From: Winogradskyella thalassocola
GTDB taxonomy: Bacteria > Bacteroidota > Bacteroidia > Flavobacteriales > Flavobacteriaceae
Assembly (NCBI RefSeq): GCF_900099995.1
Contig: NZ_FNCZ01000001.1
Span: forward strand, 1,488,001-1,552,000
DNA: 64,000 bases
Reading direction: 5' to 3'
Shown here in pieces: positions 45,556-54,710 of the stretch. Under the pieces are notes generated by a model that saw only the letters and a program-made list of their open reading frames with translations, did not search any database and had not been told where the DNA came from. The position numbers and the translations under genes are program-made. Position 1 is the stretch's first letter. Each line of letters opens with the position of its first letter.

Positions 45556-47403
45556 ATGAAAAAAGCAATCCTATTTTCCGTAATTATTTTTATTGGTCAA
45601 CTTTGTTTTGCTCAAAAAGAAGAAGCAAATGACAGTATTGTAATTAAGAAAGTAGATAGTATATTAGTTATTGTTAGAGGCCTAATGAATACTGATTTGG
45701 AGGCTGCCGAAACGATGGTTAATTATACATTGAATTATTCTAAAAAGCATGATTATTTAAGAGGTGTAGGTAAATCTTACGGTACCCTTGCAGGAGTGTA
45801 TAATTACCAAGGGAAAACGGAAAAATCAATTACCCATCTCATAAAATCTGCGCAAATTTATGAGTCTATTGATGACCAAAAACTTGCTGCTGTAGCAAAC
45901 GTTAATATTAGTTATTCGTTGTACGAACAATCTCAATATAAGGAAGCTAAACAATATGCATTAAAGGCACATAATTATGCACAAAAATCTAACGATGTAG
46001 AATATTTAATATTAACACATACCTTATTTGGAATAATTGGTGTTAAAACTAAAAATAGTTATGAATATGTAACAAAGAACCTAAAGCAAGCTAAAGAATT
46101 TTCACTCATACAAAAAGACACAATTTGGCTATCAAGTGTTTTAAATTTGCAAGGAGAAGCAGATATAGAATATGATAAAAGCTATGTTGATGCGATAATT
46201 CTTTTAAACAAAGCGGCAAAAATAATTAGAAAAAAAGAGCCTAACAATCATTTTCATTTGGGCTTCAGTTATTTGAATTTAGGAAAGGCTTACTATAAAA
46301 TGAAAAATTATAGAGAAGCACTGCAGTATAACGATACGTCATTAACACATTATAATGCACTAAATTATACAAAAGGACTGCGATTAACCTACGAGAATAG
46401 AAAGGACATACTCGCAAGCTTAGGCAAATACAAAGAAAGTAACGAAGCTTTTGAGTTATTTATTCAAAATAAAGACTCTGTATTTAAAAAAGAACAAGCC
46501 TTTCAACTTAATAGAATAAGAACAGAATACGAAACGGAACAAATTACGACTCAAAAAGAAAGAGCCGAAGCTAAACTAAAACTAACTGAAACCATTAATC
46601 AAAAAAATAAAAACTATTTTATCAGTGCAGCTGTTATTGCTTGCTTAATATTGCTATCGTCCGTCTTTTATTTTAGTCGATTAAAAGCGAAAAAGAAAGC
46701 AGAATTAGTAACTTTAGAACTTAAAGAAACACAGAAGCGATTAGCCATTGAAAAGCAATACAGAGATTCTGAATTAAAGGCTTTGAAAGCACAAATGAAT
46801 CCGCATTTTATATTTAATGCGCTTAATTCTATTCAGGACTACATTGTATTAAATCAAAAAAATCTAGCGAGCGATTATTTAGGAAAGTTCGCCGATTTAA
46901 TTCGGAATTATCTTCATTTTAGTGATACAGGATTCATTTCAATTCAAGATGAAGTTCATAATTTAAAGCTCTACTTAGAACTTGAAAAATTACGTTTTGA
47001 AGAACAGTTAGAATATACCATTCAAGTTGATGAGACTGCTAATTTCGATGAGATTAATATCCCAACAATGTTAGTTCAGCCTTATGTTGAAAATGCATTA
47101 AAGCATGGTCTATTGCATAAAAAAGATAATAGAAAACTTCATATATCTATTTCTAAAACTTCAGATAAAATTATAGAATGTACCATTGAAGATAATGGCA
47201 TTGGTAGAGAAAAATCGAAAAAAATAAACACAAAAAGAGAAGGGCAACACAAATCCTTTGCCTTAAAAGCGACTACGGAACGATTAGATTTATTAAATTA
47301 TGGCCGTGATAAAAAAATCGGTGTGGAGTTTATCGATTTAAAAGACAATGAAAAAGCTGTTGGGACAAAAGTGATTTTAGTAATCCCTATTATTAAAAAG
47401 TAA
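45556..47403 (+). CDS. TPR-containing LytS-type histidine kinase
   Basis: A 615-residue kinase with a signal peptide (ending LCFAQ, residue 20), a periplasmic domain of tetratricopeptide-type helices (~35-320, for example GFSYLNLGKAYYKMKNYREA), a coiled coil, one membrane helix (~351-371), and a PF06580 kinase domain with His417 in NPHFIFNALNSIQ plus an HATPase fold (VENALKHGLLH, EDNGIGRE). Only 2 bases separate it from the LytTR regulator gene, so they form a two-component operon. Confidence 0.93.
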   Translation: MKKAILFSVIIFIGQLCFAQKEEANDSIVIKKVDSILVIVRGLMNTDLEAAETMVNYTLNYSKKHDYLRGVGKSYGTLAGVYNYQGKTEKSITHLIKSAQIYESIDDQKLAAVANVNISYSLYEQSQYKEAKQYALKAHNYAQKSNDVEYLILTHTLFGIIGVKTKNSYEYVTKNLKQAKEFSLIQKDTIWLSSVLNLQGEADIEYDKSYVDAIILLNKAAKIIRKKEPNNHFHLGFSYLNLGKAYYKMKNYREALQYNDTSLTHYNALNYTKGLRLTYENRKDILASLGKYKESNEAFELFIQNKDSVFKKEQAFQLNRIRTEYETEQITTQKERAEAKLKLTETINQKNKNYFISAAVIACLILLSSVFYFSRLKAKKKAELVTLELKETQKRLAIEKQYRDSELKALKAQMNPHFIFNALNSIQDYIVLNQKNLASDYLGKFADLIRNYLHFSDTGFISIQDEVHNLKLYLELEKLRFEEQLEYTIQVDETANFDEINIPTMLVQPYVENALKHGLLHKKDNRKLHISISKTSDKIIECTIEDNGIGREKSKKINTKREGQHKSFALKATTERLDLLNYGRDKKIGVEFIDLKDNEKAVGTKVILVIPIIKK

Positions 47404-47405
47404 AA

Positions 47406-48158
47406 ATGAAAGCATTAATTATAGACGACGAAAAAAAAGCAAGACATGTTTTACATATTTTAGTAGAAGAAAATTGTCCGAAGATTACTCAAATTTTTGA
47501 AGCTGATGACTTAATTTCAGGAGTAGAACTTATAAAAAAAGAACAACCAAGTATTGTGTTTTTAGATATTGAAATGCCTGAGCATTCTGGTTTAGAAATT
47601 TTAAATTTTATTGAAAAAGAAGTTTATAATTTCGAAATCATTTTCACTACGGCGTATAGCGAATATGCCATACAGGCTTTTCAATTGTCTGCTATAGATT
47701 ATTTGTTAAAGCCTGTAAGACCTAGTCAGGTTAAGGAGGCCGTAGATAAAGCAATTGCGTTTTTAGGCAATACCCAAATTAACAAACGACTAGCGGAATT
47801 AAAAACAAGTTTGCAAGCTTCTAACTTTAAAAAAATAGGATTGCCAAATGCAGATGGTATTAAGTTTGTGAATTTTACTGATATCATTATGTTAGAAGCA
47901 GACGGTATGTATACTAATGTTTCAACAACTACAGATGGAAGTATCTTAGTTAGTAAACCTTTAAAATTCTTTGTAGATATCCTTAATGACATAAAAACCT
48001 TTTATCGTCCGCATCGTTCACATCTTATTAATCTATCTTATATCAAAGAATATATCAAAAAAGATGGAGGTTATATCGTGATGGAAAATGATAAAACCGT
48101 ATCCATTTCTAAAGATAAAAAGGAAGAGTTTTTAACTATAGTTCAAAATATAGGGTAG
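47406..48158 (+). CDS. LytTR-family response regulator (system 1)
   Basis: A 250-residue regulator: receiver domain with DDE at 7-9, Asp54 in VFLDIEMPEHSG and KP at ~104, then a LytTR DNA-binding domain (~145-248; FTDIIMLEADGMYT and FYRPHRSHLINLSYI). LytTR proteins bind pairs of ~9-bp direct repeats about two helical turns apart, which fits the 21-bp-spaced repeats upstream of its own operon and of five following genes. The first of these sites begins 6 bases after its stop codon. Paralog of the regulator at 59825. Confidence 0.94.
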   Translation: MKALIIDDEKKARHVLHILVEENCPKITQIFEADDLISGVELIKKEQPSIVFLDIEMPEHSGLEILNFIEKEVYNFEIIFTTAYSEYAIQAFQLSAIDYLLKPVRPSQVKEAVDKAIAFLGNTQINKRLAELKTSLQASNFKKIGLPNADGIKFVNFTDIIMLEADGMYTNVSTTTDGSILVSKPLKFFVDILNDIKTFYRPHRSHLINLSYIKEYIKKDGGYIVMENDKTVSISKDKKEEFLTIVQNIG

Positions 48159-48163
48159 TTTGC

Positions 48164-48230
48164 TTTAGAAGTTCAAAATGGTGTTTTAGAAGTTCAGTGT
48201 CATTAATAATAGGTTGGTTTAAGATATTTG
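48164..48230 (+). promoter_or_regulatory. LytTR site and promoter, copy 3 (gene 48262)
   Basis: AGAAGTT cores at 48167 and 48188 (21 bp apart) are both inside TTTAGAAGTT-type boxes; the -7-like element GATATTTG lies at 48223-48230, exactly 35 bp from the second core. No TTG -33 element is present, as expected for an activator-dependent promoter. Confidence 0.75.
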
Positions 48231-48261
48231 GTCTTATAAACTTTAAAATTCTTAACCTATT

Positions 48262-49545
48262 ATGAAAAAAATTACATTTTTTCACGAACACTTAATCAAT
48301 ACATGTTTCGTGAGTAAAACAAAATTACTTTTTTTATTTACGCTAATTTCTGCATTGAGTTATGGACAGACTTTTGATTGGGAGACAGGAACATTACTAA
48401 GTTTTGGTTCGTCTAATCAAGACATTATTGCACAACAAATTGTTGGTGGTTATGAAGTTGATTTTTCAGACCCTGTTAACGGTACACCTATTCTGTTAGG
48501 TGCTTTTACTCAAGGCACTACAGGCAAGGCTGTAATGAACCAGCAACCTCAACAAGTTGTTCGATTAAGTTTTTTTCCTGCAATAGATATTCAAAGCCTC
48601 AAAGCTTTTTCTGCCGATGCAAGTAGTACTAACTGGACTTTTACGCCAAATAATAGTTCAGGTAATGCCGTTGTAACAGCAAATGTTGCTCAAAATGCTG
48701 TCCCAGTGAACTTAAATTGGACTAATGTTAGCAGCATAGATATATCATTAACTAATGGTAGTTCACAAAATTTTGGAGTTGATGATATTGTGTTTTCACC
48801 TTATACACCTTGTACAGTAACCATCCCAGACGCAAACTTTAAAGCTTACTTAGTTGGTAATACTGCCATAAACACCAATGGTGATACAGAAATACAATGT
48901 AGTGAGGCTAGTGCTTTTACGGGGCAGATTAATGTTAATGGTTTAAGTATTTCAGATTTAACAGGTATAGAAACTTTTACAAACTTAACAGAGTTGTTAT
49001 GTAGTAATAATGCTTTGTCGAGTATAGATTTAACTAGTAATACGCAGTTAACAGCATTAGGATTAGCTGTTAATAATCTAAGTAGTTTAGATGTGTCTAA
49101 TAACTCGTTACTCACAATATTAACCTGTTTTGATAATCAATTGACCAGTTTAAATGTGGCTAATGGTAATAATGCAATTTTAGCTCAAATGGACGCAATT
49201 AATAACCTAGATTTAACTTGCATTCAAATAGACACAGGCTTCACACCGCCAACAGCTTGGCTAAAAGATGCAACAGCAAGTTATAGTGACGATTGCGCAG
49301 CATTAAGCGTAGATGATTTTAATGTAAATTCAATCTCATTACAGCCAAACCCAACAAGTTCAATGTTAAATATAGAAATGACTCAAAACATAAAACAAGC
49401 AAGTGTCTATTCTATGTTAGGTAAAGAAGTACTAAAAACTCGAAATAAACAAATCGATGTTTCTCGTTTATCAAACGGCGTATTTTTAATTAAAATTGAA
49501 GATGAAAACGGAAATGTTTCAACCAAACGTTTTATCAAACAATAA
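48262..49545 (+). CDS. T9SS-secreted leucine-rich-repeat protein
   Basis: A 427-residue exported protein. An N-terminal extension (MKKITFFHEHLINTCFVSKT) precedes the signal peptide core (LLFLFTLISALSYG). Residues ~25-180 form a beta-rich domain of unknown type; ~180-330 are LRR-type repeats (LTELLCSNNALSSIDLTSNT and similar, ~21-residue period); the last ~75 residues are a type A T9SS sorting domain (LQPNPTSSMLNIEM to KRFIKQ). Likely a surface adhesin or recognition protein. GTG at 48310 is a possible shorter start, but promoter spacing favours the ATG. Confidence 0.85.
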   Translation: MKKITFFHEHLINTCFVSKTKLLFLFTLISALSYGQTFDWETGTLLSFGSSNQDIIAQQIVGGYEVDFSDPVNGTPILLGAFTQGTTGKAVMNQQPQQVVRLSFFPAIDIQSLKAFSADASSTNWTFTPNNSSGNAVVTANVAQNAVPVNLNWTNVSSIDISLTNGSSQNFGVDDIVFSPYTPCTVTIPDANFKAYLVGNTAINTNGDTEIQCSEASAFTGQINVNGLSISDLTGIETFTNLTELLCSNNALSSIDLTSNTQLTALGLAVNNLSSLDVSNNSLLTILTCFDNQLTSLNVANGNNAILAQMDAINNLDLTCIQIDTGFTPPTAWLKDATASYSDDCAALSVDDFNVNSISLQPNPTSSMLNIEMTQNIKQASVYSMLGKEVLKTRNKQIDVSRLSNGVFLIKIEDENGNVSTKRFIKQ

Positions 49546-49567
49546 TACATAGTTTTGTTTTTTTTAG

Positions 49568-49602
49568 AAATCTCGTAAGTGTTATGCTTACGAGATTTTT
49601 TT
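49568..49602 (+). terminator. Repeated terminator, copy 1
   Basis: AAATCTCGTAAG and CTTACGAGATTT are perfect 12-base arms around a 7-base loop (TGTTATG), followed by a T-run. The same sequence recurs after genes 49700 and 51503. Confidence 0.92.
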
Positions 49603-49604
49603 GC

Positions 49605-49671
49605 TTTAGAAGTTGAGATTGTTGTTTCAGAAGTTAAGTCGCATTTTTAGTAGGCTGGTTTAAGATATTTG
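49605..49671 (+). promoter_or_regulatory. LytTR site and promoter, copy 4 (gene 49700)
   Basis: AGAAGTT cores at 49608 and 49629 (21 bp apart); GATATTTG at 49664-49671, 35 bp from the second core. It begins directly after the terminator T-run. Confidence 0.75.
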
Positions 49672-49699
49672 ATTTTATAAACTTTAAAATTCTTAGCCT

Positions 49700-51349
49700 A
49701 TGAAAACAAAATTACTTTTATTATTGATGTTAATTTCAACATTAAGTTATGCGCAAACAAGAATTGCATCAGGTAGCGGAGACGCAAGAGGTGTCACAGT
49801 TGTAGATGATTATGTCTATACCACGAGTAATGCTAATCTTTTAAGAGCTAATAAAAATCAAGTTGGGACAAATAATTTCGAAACCGTGGCTACAGGGTTC
49901 ACTAGTAATGGTATAAGTTATAATGGCTATAATCTTTGGAGTCTAAACCAGAATATTTATGTGCCAGGTTATGGTATTAGATCGGCTTATGTTGGAGGTA
50001 CAATACCAACAAGCTCTTATGAAGCATTAAATACCTCGGGAACTGTGTCTACAGTTTACATTTATAATAATGAATTATATTTTACATCTACAAATCCTAA
50101 TAATAATTCGCTACACGAATTACGTAAAGCTACAGGTGTTAACTCGAGTGTATTTGTTGCTTCATTGCCAGTAAGTCATCAATATATAGCAGATGTTACT
50201 AATGAAGGGGCAATTATGTATTTTACATATACTGGTACAGGCAGCAGTAATGGAGCTATCTATAAAATAGACTTAGCAGCAGCAGCAGCAGCACCAATGG
50301 CTCAATTGGTGAAAAGTGGTTTGCCAAAACCATGGGGAATTCATTTTGTAAATGATTATCTGTATTTTATTAGCAGTGCAAGTACAGGATATATTCGTAA
50401 AATTCATAAATCGGGTACAGGAGTAGTTTCGTACATAGGTCAATCGATCAATAATCCAAGAGGTATAGATATTGATGGTGAAGATATTTATATCGCTGTG
50501 GTTGGAACACTACCAGGTATTTATAAATATACAGACACTAATTTGGCACCTTGTACTGTAAACATCCCAGATGCCAATTTTAAATCTTATTTAGTTGGAA
50601 ACACTGCTATAAACACCAATGGTGATGCAGAAATACAATGTAGTGAAGCAATTGCCTTTACAGGATTAATTTCTTGTTCAGGTCAGTCTATTTCAGATTT
50701 AACAGGGATTGAGGCTTTTGTAAATCTTACGGCCTTACATGCAAATGATAATCAACTTACATCTATAGATCTTTCTAATAATACCGTATTAGAAACATTG
50801 TTTGCTAGTTTAAATAATTTAACAACTTTAGATGTTTCTTCAAATACAATTTTAGAGCAATTAAGCCTTTTTTCTAATAGTTTAACAAGTTTAGATGTGA
50901 GCACTAATTCAGCTTTAACCTTGTTAGTTGTTGGTCAAAATGATTTAACAAGTTTAAATGTTGCAAATGGAAATAATAGTAATTTTTCTAATTTTGAAGC
51001 AAATGGAAATCCAAATCTTACTTGTATTCAAGTAGATAATGTCGCTTACAGTGATTCTAATTGGACAGACATTGACACGCAAACAAGTTTTAGCACTAAT
51101 TGCTCACTAAGCGTAAATGATTTTAATCTAAATTCAATCTCATTACATCCAAACCCAACAGCTACAATTTTAAATATAGAAATGACTCAAAACATAAAAC
51201 AAGTAAGTGTCTATTCTATGTTAGGTAAAGAAGTACTAAAAACTCGAAATAAACAGATCGATGTTTCTCGTTTATCAAACGGCGTATTTTTAATTAAAAT
51301 TGAAGATGAAAACGGAAATGTTTCAACTAAACGTTTTATCAAACAATAA
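49700..51349 (+). CDS. T9SS-secreted propeller-like and leucine-rich-repeat protein
   Basis: A 549-residue exported protein with an ordinary signal peptide (MKTKLLLLLMLISTLSYAQ). Residues ~20-285 look like a beta-propeller (repeated short strands such as GVTVVDDYVYTT, IDIDGEDIYIAVVG); ~290-465 are LRR repeats starting with CTVNIPDANFKSYLVGNTAI, nearly the same as in 48262; the last ~75 residues are the type A sorting domain, almost identical to that of 48262. Likely exposed at or released from the cell surface. Confidence 0.85.
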   Translation: MKTKLLLLLMLISTLSYAQTRIASGSGDARGVTVVDDYVYTTSNANLLRANKNQVGTNNFETVATGFTSNGISYNGYNLWSLNQNIYVPGYGIRSAYVGGTIPTSSYEALNTSGTVSTVYIYNNELYFTSTNPNNNSLHELRKATGVNSSVFVASLPVSHQYIADVTNEGAIMYFTYTGTGSSNGAIYKIDLAAAAAAPMAQLVKSGLPKPWGIHFVNDYLYFISSASTGYIRKIHKSGTGVVSYIGQSINNPRGIDIDGEDIYIAVVGTLPGIYKYTDTNLAPCTVNIPDANFKSYLVGNTAINTNGDAEIQCSEAIAFTGLISCSGQSISDLTGIEAFVNLTALHANDNQLTSIDLSNNTVLETLFASLNNLTTLDVSSNTILEQLSLFSNSLTSLDVSTNSALTLLVVGQNDLTSLNVANGNNSNFSNFEANGNPNLTCIQVDNVAYSDSNWTDIDTQTSFSTNCSLSVNDFNLNSISLHPNPTATILNIEMTQNIKQVSVYSMLGKEVLKTRNKQIDVSRLSNGVFLIKIEDENGNVSTKRFIKQ

Positions 51350-51372
51350 TACATAGTTTTGTTTTTTTTTAG

Positions 51373-51408
51373 AAATCTCGTAAGTGTTATGCTTACGAGA
51401 TTTTTTTG
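51373..51408 (+). terminator. Repeated terminator, copy 2
   Basis: Same 12-base arms and TGTTATG loop as at 49568, followed by a T-run. Confidence 0.92.
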
Positions 51409-51475
51409 TTTAGAAGTTGAAAGTGGTGTTTCAGAAACTCACCCCATTTTAATGAAGCTTCATAGTAGATATTTG
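51409..51475 (+). promoter_or_regulatory. LytTR site and promoter, copy 5 (gene 51503)
   Basis: AGAAGTT at 51412 and AGAAACT at 51433 (21 bp apart); GATATTTG at 51468-51475, 35 bp from the second core. Confidence 0.75.
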
Positions 51476-51502
51476 TTTTCTAAATCTTAATAAAAACCAA
51501 TT

Positions 51503-54058
51503 ATGAAAAAAATTACATTTTTTAACGAACACATAATCAATAAATGTCTCGTGAGTAAAACAAAATTATTTTATTTATTACTACTTATATGTAGTTTTTC
51601 TTTCGCCCAATTTCCTACTACTAATTTAATAGCTCAGTATGGATTTGATAATGGGTCTCTAGTAGATGGTGCTAATGGCGCTAATTTTTCTCAACATGGA
51701 TCAGCTTCTCTATTTGTTAATGATAGATTTGGTACAGCTAATGGAGCTTTACAGTTAAATGGAGATGATTTTCAACGAGTAAACTTAGATCACGACTCTT
51801 CTTATGATGATATTTCTTTGTCATTTTGGATTAAGACGGCAACCAATGATAGTAATGAAAGAACAATAATTTATGACCTTGGAGGAACTTTTAACAAAGG
51901 TTACCATATTTATTTAAAAGATGGAGAGATAAACCACTATTCAAGAGTTAATGTGGGTGCTAACTATGTTGTTTATAATATAACATCTATGGATATTAGT
52001 GATGATCAATGGCATCATATTGCTATTACAACACATATGTTAATTTCAAAAATTTATGTTGACGGACAATTAGTGGATTCGACTGGGAATCCAAGTGCAT
52101 CAAGTTATAGTAATAGAGGATTTGATAGTAACGGTATTGTTGGTTTAGCAAGAAATAGATCTTCGTACCCGACGGCTACAAGTAGTTATAGAGATGTTAT
52201 TGATGATATATTAATTTATGATAGAGAAATATCAGCTGCAGAAATAACATCTATTGGTGATTATAATTTTTGTGTTGGAATTACTAATCAGTTATTTACT
52301 TCTAATATTACAGCTACAAATATTGATGTAAATGTACCAGGTACACAAACTGTGGATATTGCGTATCATGAAGTTTCTCAACCTTTTTCTTCTGCTACAG
52401 TTGTTTCAAGTGTTTCAGGAGGAGCAAGTACAACTATTACTGGAACATCGTCAGAAACTTATAAAGTTTATGTTAGAAAAGATTGTGGAAATGGTAGTTA
52501 TTCATCATGGTCTGCACCCCTTATTTTTAAGAATACAGGAATACCAACTTATGTTAACTATAATGCAACAGGAAATAATGATGGTAGTAGCTGGTCTGAT
52601 GCATATATTAATTTAAATACAGCGTTAGATTTGGCAACCTCTGGTGATCATATTTGGGTTGCGTCAGGTAATTATAAACCACATGCTTTTGATAGAAGCG
52701 TTTATTTTACAATAAACAAAGAAAATTTAAAAATTATCGGAGGGTTTAATGGAACAGAAACTCAGGAATCGGAAGCAGATCATGTTTTAAATACGACTAT
52801 TTTATCAGGAGATTTACAAGATAATGATGTAAATACAACCGATTTTATTTCTAGCTATTCAAACACAACTCGAAATGCAGATAATAGTTACCATGTTATA
52901 AATATTACGGAATACGGAAATAATTTATTATTAGAAGGTATAACAGTAAGTGATGCACATAATAATTTAGATGCTTTTGAGAGTGGTGGTGCAATTGTAA
53001 AATATTCTGGGGTTACTAAGCTAACCCTTAAAAATTGTATTATAAAAGATAATGTTTCAAGAAACGGCAATGCAGGTTTATTAGCTGAATATGATCTTAA
53101 TGGAACAGGGATATTAGGTGAGTTGAATATTGAAAACTGTATATTCTCTAATAATATGGCTCGATGGGCAACAGCTATATATAGCTTTGTTCGTGACGAT
53201 ACTGATGCAAATATAAATATTACCAATAGTTTATTTGATGGTAATATTGCAGGAAATTTGAATAGTACAACTGCACAAGGTTATGCTGGTAGTTCGGCAT
53301 GGCTTAGAAATTTAAGTATTAGTAGCAGTTCTACTTTAAATATAGACATCATTAATTCTACATTTGTTAGTAATAACGATACAGGTACAGAGCAAAATTT
53401 AAATAACTTTAGTAGATCAACGTTAGCTATAAGTAGAAGTAACGGAAATGCAGGGGCGATAAATACAACAGTAGCTAATTCTATTTTTTGGGGTAATACA
53501 GCTACTGGTGGTTTAACGGCACGTTCTATAACAGATTTATATGAACAGCTACCTACATCTGTAAATGTTTTAAATTCTATAGATGAAGCCAATTTTAACG
53601 ATGCTGTAATTACAAATACAAGTAATACAACTAACTCTAATCCTCTATTTACGGATGCTGCAAATGGGGACTTTACATTAACTTCTGGTTCGCCTGCGGT
53701 TGATACAGGAGACAACAGTTTTGTTTTTGAATCCACAGATTTATTAGGAAACCAACGTGTTTTTAATACAACTGTAGATATGGGAGTTTATGAGTTTGGA
53801 GCACCATTTTTAAGTACAAATGATTTTCAACTAAATGAAAACGAAATCAAACTATATCCAAATCCAACAAATTCAATATTAAACATAGAAATGACTCAAA
53901 ACATCAAACAAGCAAGTGTTTATTCTATCTTAGGAAAAGAAGTCATAAAAGCTCAAAATAAACAGATTGATGTTTCTCGTTTATCAAATGGAGTCTATTT
54001 AATTAAAATAGAAGATGAAAACGGCAACGTTTCAACCAAACGTTTCATCAAGGAATAA
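51503..54058 (+). CDS. T9SS-secreted LamG and beta-helix protein
   Basis: An 851-residue exported protein. N-terminal extension and signal peptide resemble those of 48262 (MKKITFFNEHIINKCLVSKT). Domains in order: LamG/concanavalin-like (~40-250, with SLSFWIKTATND), a fibronectin-III-like segment (~255-345), a right-handed beta-helix/choice-of-anchor-Q type domain (~350-770, with DDGSSW-type GNNDGSSWSDAYINLNTAL and GSPAVDTGDN) and the type A sorting domain (~780-851). Probably binds or degrades a glycan. Same module order as the broken gene at 60709. Confidence 0.86.
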   Translation: MKKITFFNEHIINKCLVSKTKLFYLLLLICSFSFAQFPTTNLIAQYGFDNGSLVDGANGANFSQHGSASLFVNDRFGTANGALQLNGDDFQRVNLDHDSSYDDISLSFWIKTATNDSNERTIIYDLGGTFNKGYHIYLKDGEINHYSRVNVGANYVVYNITSMDISDDQWHHIAITTHMLISKIYVDGQLVDSTGNPSASSYSNRGFDSNGIVGLARNRSSYPTATSSYRDVIDDILIYDREISAAEITSIGDYNFCVGITNQLFTSNITATNIDVNVPGTQTVDIAYHEVSQPFSSATVVSSVSGGASTTITGTSSETYKVYVRKDCGNGSYSSWSAPLIFKNTGIPTYVNYNATGNNDGSSWSDAYINLNTALDLATSGDHIWVASGNYKPHAFDRSVYFTINKENLKIIGGFNGTETQESEADHVLNTTILSGDLQDNDVNTTDFISSYSNTTRNADNSYHVINITEYGNNLLLEGITVSDAHNNLDAFESGGAIVKYSGVTKLTLKNCIIKDNVSRNGNAGLLAEYDLNGTGILGELNIENCIFSNNMARWATAIYSFVRDDTDANINITNSLFDGNIAGNLNSTTAQGYAGSSAWLRNLSISSSSTLNIDIINSTFVSNNDTGTEQNLNNFSRSTLAISRSNGNAGAINTTVANSIFWGNTATGGLTARSITDLYEQLPTSVNVLNSIDEANFNDAVITNTSNTTNSNPLFTDAANGDFTLTSGSPAVDTGDNSFVFESTDLLGNQRVFNTTVDMGVYEFGAPFLSTNDFQLNENEIKLYPNPTNSILNIEMTQNIKQASVYSILGKEVIKAQNKQIDVSRLSNGVYLIKIEDENGNVSTKRFIKE

Positions 54059-54083
54059 TACATTGTTTTTTTTTTTTTTTTAG

Positions 54084-54119
54084 AAATCTCGTAAGTGTTA
54101 TGCTTACGAGATTTTTTTG
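54084..54119 (+). terminator. Repeated terminator, copy 3
   Basis: Same 12-base arms and TGTTATG loop as at 49568 and 51373, preceded by a long T-run and followed by another. Confidence 0.92.
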
Positions 54120-54186
54120 TTTAGAAGTTGAAATTGTTGTTTCAGAAACTGATACGCTAAACCAACGACAGCATCATAGATATTTG
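54120..54186 (+). promoter_or_regulatory. LytTR site and promoter, copy 6 (gene 54215)
   Basis: AGAAGTT at 54123 and AGAAACT at 54144 (21 bp apart); GATATTTG at 54179-54186, 35 bp from the second core. Confidence 0.75.
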
Positions 54187-54214
54187 TGTCATAAATCTAA
54201 AACATAACCTAATT

Positions 54215-54673
54215 ATGAAAACAATTTTAACCTACCTTATTATAGTATTTACATCATCTGTACTTTTTTCTCAAAGTGAAATTGCTACAGAAGCCATTAA
54301 CGGCACTTACCATTTATTAGAAGCCGAAAAGGGAATAGGCAATAAGCCAACCAAATCTAAACTTTTTCAATATGGAGAGTTTGCAGGCGATAAGGTATTA
54401 GCAATTGCGGCTTGTGCTCAATGTATGCCTGCAATTTATAAGTATCAAAAAGAAGAAAGTAAAGAGTTGGGAATTCCTGTTTTTTACAACGATTACGGAC
54501 TTTTTGTTATTACCTACGATAACGAAAGTTTTGTTATGGTAAAAGCAGCAGATGCAGATAGCGAAGATTGGACGGACTTTAGTTATAGTAATTTTTACAG
54601 CAAAAATGAAGCGAAGGTTATTGCTATGACACAAGAAAAAATTAAAGCGTTTGTTGTAGCGGTTTCTGAATAA
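54215..54673 (+). CDS. Small exported protein of unknown function
   Basis: A 152-residue protein with a signal peptide (MKTILTYLIIVFTSSVLFSQ) and a compact mature domain of ~130 residues containing one CxxC pair in ACAQCMPAIYKY. No T9SS sorting domain, so probably periplasmic. I do not recognise the family. It shares the promoter architecture of its neighbours, which is the main clue to its role. Confidence 0.78.
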   Translation: MKTILTYLIIVFTSSVLFSQSEIATEAINGTYHLLEAEKGIGNKPTKSKLFQYGEFAGDKVLAIAACAQCMPAIYKYQKEESKELGIPVFYNDYGLFVITYDNESFVMVKAADADSEDWTDFSYSNFYSKNEAKVIAMTQEKIKAFVVAVSE

Positions 54674-54710
54674 ATTTCGGGGTAATTCAAATTTTTAGAA
54701 GTTCTTATTT

